A stretch of DNA of 64,000 nt from Zeus faber (taxonomy: Eukaryota > Chordata > Actinopteri > Zeiformes > Zeidae): contig OY482853.1 of the NCBI GenBank assembly GCA_960531495.1, positions 28,877,594 to 28,941,593 of the forward strand. The letters are read 5' to 3'. Made by a program: the position numbers and the translations under genes. The notes under the pieces are model-generated. The model was given only the letters and a program-made list of their open reading frames with translations, did not search any database and was not told where the DNA came from. This document shows, in pieces, positions 62,663 through 64,000 of this stretch. Each line of letters opens with the position of its first letter. Positions within the stretch are counted from its first letter, which is position 1.

Positions 62663-63320
62663 ATGGATCAGGCTGAGGTTTGCGAAAAAACAATCTGGGA
62701 CGCCATTCAAGGATCAAAGTTCTAACGACGGATCACTTTGACTCAAAAGCAGAGACCATTCAAACTGGTCTTATCAACATTCGGGGATCTTTATCTTCAC
62801 TTTGTGAACACGTCTCGGAGCTCGAACGCAGGGGAGATAACAATGATGACCTGACAAAACGTGTGCAAACACTCGCAACGCAAAATGCCTACCTGAAGGT
62901 TAAATTCAATGACGCTGAGAACAGAAGTCAGTCATCCAACCTTTGTTTTATTAATGCTCCTGAACAGAGTCAAGGAAGGGACGCGATCGCCTTCTTGAAC
63001 CAGCTGATCCTACTACTTTTTGGCAAAGGAGAACTTTCCCACTTTCCCACCAAAGGGCTCACTGCACACTTGTCCGACCTTCGGCTCCAGCACCAGATCT
63101 GCTCCTAGGCCCATCCTGTTCAAATTCACATTTCCAGGACAAAGTGAGGATTTTACGTCTGGCCAGATAAGGAAGGGAGCTCACTTATATGGGCACTCGA
63201 GTCAAAATTCATCCGGACTTCAGTCCTGGTTTAATCAAGAAATGTCAGCAAGCAATGTATCTATGTACGCTGAGAGTGATGGTGGAGGGAAACCCAAAAC
63301 TGTTCGGCTGACCTCTTTTT
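62663..63320 (+). pseudogene. LINE ORF1-like remnant
   Basis: It starts MDQAEVCEKTIWDAIQGSKF and then meets a stop. The neighbouring frame carries a coiled-coil segment (SLCEHVSELERRG, VQTLATQNAYLKVKF) followed by ENRSQSSNLCFINAPE, which matches the RNA-binding region of L1-type ORF1 proteins. A frame change at about 63110 leads to RPILFKFTFPGQSED, similar to the RPVIVRF block. It is a decayed copy. The 5' untranslated region probably covers about 62280-62662. Confidence 0.65.
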
Positions 63321-63762
63321 GAGACGTCTCCTTCTCTCCCCCATGACAGTATTGTGAGCAGATCATCCTGCAAGTTGTCAACCTCCTAATTTTGTTTGCT
63401 TGACTGATGTTAAGTTATTTTCTCCAGGATCACGTCACATATGGTACAGTTAGCTGGAACATTGGTTGTATTATTCCAGTAACTTCGGTTTACTTGTCTC
63501 TGTGCTGTTTACAGTATTTGCAAACAATTACTCTATTGCAAACTTTATTTTGGCTAGCCTACTATGTGATAACGCCATGGTGTGTGAGTAAATGTTTGCT
63601 GTAAACTGTGACACCAGTGTGGTCATTTCCAGTCAAAACTGTCGTAATGATGCAAGTGTCAAAAAGCAGGGTCCTCTTTTTGTGCCCATATGTACTGTTA
63701 GGCTATGTAGCAGTCTGAGCCTGTGGTTCTATTTTTTCTATTTTAGTTAACCTGCGACTCAC

Positions 63763-63847
<85 letters not shown>
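63763..63847 (+). repeat. (GT)42 microsatellite
   Basis: An uninterrupted GT run of about 85 bp lies between the LINE ORF1 remnant and the apparent start of a LINE ORF2. Confidence 0.95.
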
Positions 63848-63849
<2 letters not shown>

Positions 63850-63929
63850 TGTGTGTCTATCCATCATGTTTGCTGCTCTCGCTTCCCACCACCTGTTTTC
63901 TGACCTGTTGTTTAAAATTGTTCTGTAGA

Positions 63930-64000
63930 TACAATTGAATCAGCTAAAAGTTTAAATGTTATATATCTTAATAGTAGGAGTTTCAAAAATCAATCTCTTC
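63930..64000 (+). mobile_element. start of a LINE ORF2 cut by the window edge
   Basis: The frame reads SAKSLNVIYLNSRSFKNQSL, resembling the opening of the endonuclease domain in L2/CR1-type ORF2 proteins (LNIxHLNxRSLxNK). Only about 70 bp are inside the window. Confidence 0.5.

Overview
The window looks like teleost fish nuclear DNA. It has intron-rich vertebrate genes, AT-rich introns and long (CA)n, (AT)n and (AAT)n microsatellites. It also carries a typical fish transposon load: L2-like LINEs, chromodomain Ty3/gypsy elements, Tc1-like and piggyBac relics, and non-autonomous TIR elements. No bacterial-type genes, CRISPR arrays, tRNA or rRNA genes were found.

Three host genes can be read exon by exon with consistent splice sites and reading phase. 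(1) tbcel (tubulin-folding cofactor E-like) is on the minus strand, about 3.47-10.09 kb, with possible 5' sequence to about 12.05 kb. It has eight coding exons and encodes about 430 aa: leucine-rich repeats plus a C-terminal ubiquitin-like domain. (2) An alpha-2-macroglobulin gene (a2m-like) is on the minus strand, 25.17-40.95 kb. All 36 coding exons were located and sum to 1467 codons plus stop. It has a signal peptide, macroglobulin domains, an unusual Arg/Tyr/Met-rich bait region, an intact GCGEQ thioester and a receptor-binding domain. (3) A Thy-1-like GPI-anchored single-Ig-domain gene is on the plus strand, 50.13-52.95 kb, with 165 codons. It was recognised from its Cys pattern, its exon 1 phase and its C-terminal anchor signal.

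Layout. 0-3.4 kb: no recognised gene. 3.4-12 kb: tbcel, with a TIR/MITE element in an intron and a (CA)46 microsatellite directly at a splice acceptor. 12-18.4 kb: AT-rich intergenic DNA with a long AT palindrome and two decayed Tc1-like copies in inverted arrangement. 18.4-25.0 kb: a nested retrotransposon complex (an L2-like LINE interrupted by a decayed chromodomain gypsy element) ending about 150 bp beyond the a2m stop codon. 25.1-41 kb: a2m. 41-49.7 kb: intergenic, dominated by a rearranged gypsy element (gag, integrase and LTR on minus, reverse transcriptase on plus). 49.7-53 kb: thy1-like gene. 53-64 kb: repeats, comprising a 2.35-kb TIR-bounded element, an inverted MITE copy, a piggyBac fragment, a 45-bp minisatellite, a SINE-like repeat and LINE ORF1/ORF2 fragments reaching the window edge.

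The three genes are not an operon and probably act separately: tubulin handling (tbcel), secreted protease trapping (a2m) and cell-surface adhesion (thy1). I found no convincing new multi-gene system. The most testable new ideas are a TG-repeat-controlled splice site in tbcel, two competing splice donors in thy1 that would switch between GPI-anchored and tail-swapped forms, and the divergent a2m bait region. Exon ends were placed by hand and may be off by 1-2 nt.
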